This document shows, piece after piece, positions 62,683 through 64,000 of a stretch of DNA of 64,000 nt. Source of the DNA: Spirosoma spitsbergense DSM 19989. GTDB lineage: Bacteria; Bacteroidota; Bacteroidia; Cytophagales; Spirosomataceae. A program made the translations under genes and the position numbers. The notes below the pieces were generated by a model, which saw nothing but the letters and a program-made list of their open reading frames with translations, was not told the DNA's origin and ran no database searches. Each line of letters starts with the position of its first letter. Position 1 is the first letter of the stretch. Location: NCBI RefSeq assembly GCF_000374085.1, contig NZ_KB893387.1, positions 92,909 to 156,908 of the forward strand. Reading direction: 5' to 3'.

Positions 62683-64000
62683 TAACGGACGTAACCATAC
62701 CGGAACCACAGGCACCGCTACCCGGTGCGGGTGTTAACAGCAGTCAGGGGCTGTTGCAGTGGATTTCGTCGGTGGATCATAAGCAGATTGGTATCCTGTA
62801 CCTGCTCATGTCGCTGTTCTACCTGTTGGTAGGCGGGGCGCTGGCGTTGCTGATGCGGGTACAGTTGATGGCACCGGAAAACCAGTTTCTGGGACCGGAA
62901 GCGTATAATCAGCTGTTTACCATGCACGGCACGACCATGATATTTTTCGTGCTGACACCGGCCATTCTGGGTTTCTCGGTCTACCTGACCCCGCTGATGA
63001 TTGGCGCGAACGAAATGGCCTTTCCCCGACTCAATGCCTTCAGTTTCTGGATTGCCTTTTTTGGTGGGTTGCTGTTGTATTTCAGCTTCCTGGCTGGTGG
63101 CGCACCGAACGCGGGCTGGTTCAACTACGCCCCGCTCAATCAGATGCAGTACTCGTCGCAACCAGGCATTGATTACTATTGCATTGGCCTGTTGCTGGCG
63201 GGTATCGGTACGGTGGGTACGGGAGCTAACCTGATCGTAACTATTATTTCGCTGCGTTCTCATGGCTTTAAATATCGCTATCTGCCCATTTTTGTCTGGA
63301 TGGTTTTTATCAACGGCTTTCTGATTCTGGCCGCGTTTCCGTCGCTCAATGCTGCGCTGGTGATGCTCCTGATTGACCGGCAGCTGGATGGGCATTTTTT
63401 CAATACCGCCAGTGGCGGCTCGGCGTTGCTCTGGCAACATCTGTTCTGGCTGTTTGGTCACCCGGAGGTGTACATCGTGGTGCTGCCTCCGTTTGGCATC
63501 ATCTCCGAAGTGATTCAGGTGTATTCGCGCAAGCCGATTTTTGGGTATCCCTTCGTGGTGGGGTCGGGTTTTGCCATTGCGCTACTGGCTTTTGGGGTGT
63601 GGGTACACCATATGTTTGCTACGGGAATGGGCAATACGATGAACAGCTTTTTTGCGGCCAGTAGCATGCTGATCGGCATTCCGACGGGCGTGAAAATTTT
63701 CAACTGGCTGGGTACCATGTGGGGCGGTTCTATCCGGTTCACGACGGCTATGCTCTTCGCCACGTCCTTTCTGGTCGAGTTTACCATTGGTGGGCTGAGT
63801 GGTATTTCATTCGCCATTGTCCCCATCGACTGGCAATTGACCGATACGTATTACGTGGTGGCGCATTTGCACTACGTTTTTCTGGGCGGTAGTCTGTTCG
63901 GGTTACTTTCCGGGCTGTTTTACTGGTTTCCCAAGATGACGGGGAGGATGCTCAATGAAAAACTGGGTCGCTGGTTTTTCTGGCTGTTCGTCATTGGCTT
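62679..64000 (+). CDS. ctaD: Cytochrome c oxidase subunit I (3' end beyond window)
   Basis: Starts at the ATG at 62679, overlapping the ctaC stop by 4 nt, and stays open to the window end (about 440 residues seen). SVDHKQIGILYLLMS opens helix I; TMHGTTMIFFVLTPAI holds the low-spin heme a His; WQHLFWLFGHPEVYIVVLPP holds the CuB His and the Tyr crosslink plus the D-channel Glu; VWVHHMFATGM gives the CuB His pair; VVAHLHYVFLGG gives the heme a3 and heme a His. An A-type heme-copper oxidase, which reduces O2 to water while pumping protons. Subunits III and IV would follow outside the window. Confidence 0.95.
   Translation, partial: MITDVTIPEPQAPLPGAGVNSSQGLLQWISSVDHKQIGILYLLMSLFYLLVGGALALLMRVQLMAPENQFLGPEAYNQLFTMHGTTMIFFVLTPAILGFSVYLTPLMIGANEMAFPRLNAFSFWIAFFGGLLLYFSFLAGGAPNAGWFNYAPLNQMQYSSQPGIDYYCIGLLLAGIGTVGTGANLIVTIISLRSHGFKYRYLPIFVWMVFINGFLILAAFPSLNAALVMLLIDRQLDGHFFNTASGGSALLWQHLFWLFGHPEVYIVVLPPFGIISEVIQVYSRKPIFGYPFVVGSGFAIALLAFGVWVHHMFATGMGNTMNSFFAASSMLIGIPTGVKIFNWLGTMWGGSIRFTTAMLFATSFLVEFTIGGLSGISFAIVPIDWQLTDTYYVVAHLHYVFLGGSLFGLLSGLFYWFPKMTGRMLNEKLGRWFFWLFVIG

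Overview
The window is chromosomal DNA from a Bacteroidota bacterium, most likely Cytophagales close to Spirosoma. The evidence is: a Bacteroidota-type promoter (TTTG, 20 bp, TAnnTTTG) in front of a tRNA-Arg; a secreted FG-GAP protein with a type IX secretion C-terminal domain; an Oar-like TonB-dependent receptor; a Wzi-type outer-membrane protein; a PafA-type phosphatase; weak Shine-Dalgarno sequences; and roughly 50 percent GC. No species can be assigned. No CRISPR array, intact transposase or complete prophage is visible.

Layout. 1-2.1 kb: a leftward pair, P-loop ATPase plus TPR protein (cut by the window edge), resembling STAND-type signalling. 2.4-6.1 kb: decayed DNA with a DUF72 remnant and a PAS histidine kinase broken by an out-of-frame internal deletion, around an intact TIM-barrel lipoprotein. 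6.2-10.6 kb: small genes, a bicupin, tRNA-Arg(UCU) and the FG-GAP protein. 11-14.9 kb: dense palindromic repeats followed by a single-chain MmeI-like restriction-modification protein whose specificity region is clearly AT-richer than the rest. 15-19.2 kb: two copies of a small membrane-protein module around a Wzi-like gene, then a lone receiver protein. 19.4-25.6 kb: a HesB-like protein, a very large NtrY-like kinase, a NUMOD4/HNH protein and a CoA-binding protein. 25.6-31.2 kb: a leftward housekeeping run (selD, hydrolases, RsmI-like, pssA, purS, fabH). 31.5-46.8 kb: TonB receptor, phosphodiesterase, patatin, polyprenyl synthase, desaturase, PafA, birA, rsfS, ftsH and an acyl-CoA ligase. 46.9-50.4 kb: a frameshifted outer-membrane gene, csp, a solitary mreB and small unknown genes. 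50.4-53.7 kb: an ECF sigma / anti-sigma / periplasmic sensor / YHYH / MORN / SCO operon with CnrYXH-like architecture. 54.6-64 kb: an oxidative cluster (TPP-dependent oxidase-like enzyme, enolase-superfamily enzyme, FAD/Fe-S dehydrogenase, ASRT-family protein, DUF296 protein) leading directly into a caa3-type cytochrome oxidase whose subunit I runs off the window.

The most unusual signal is not a gene. Many intergenic gaps hold long inverted repeats whose arms are built from short tandem words that differ from locus to locus. Three of them (near 27.0, 37.1 and 38.2 kb) share a 31-nt apex beginning GGCTGRCGCR although their arms are different. They sit in codirectional, divergent and convergent gaps, so they are not simply terminators, and at three loci the repeat supplies the stop codon and last residues of the neighbouring gene. 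A second set near 11 kb shows a compensatory base-pair change between copies.
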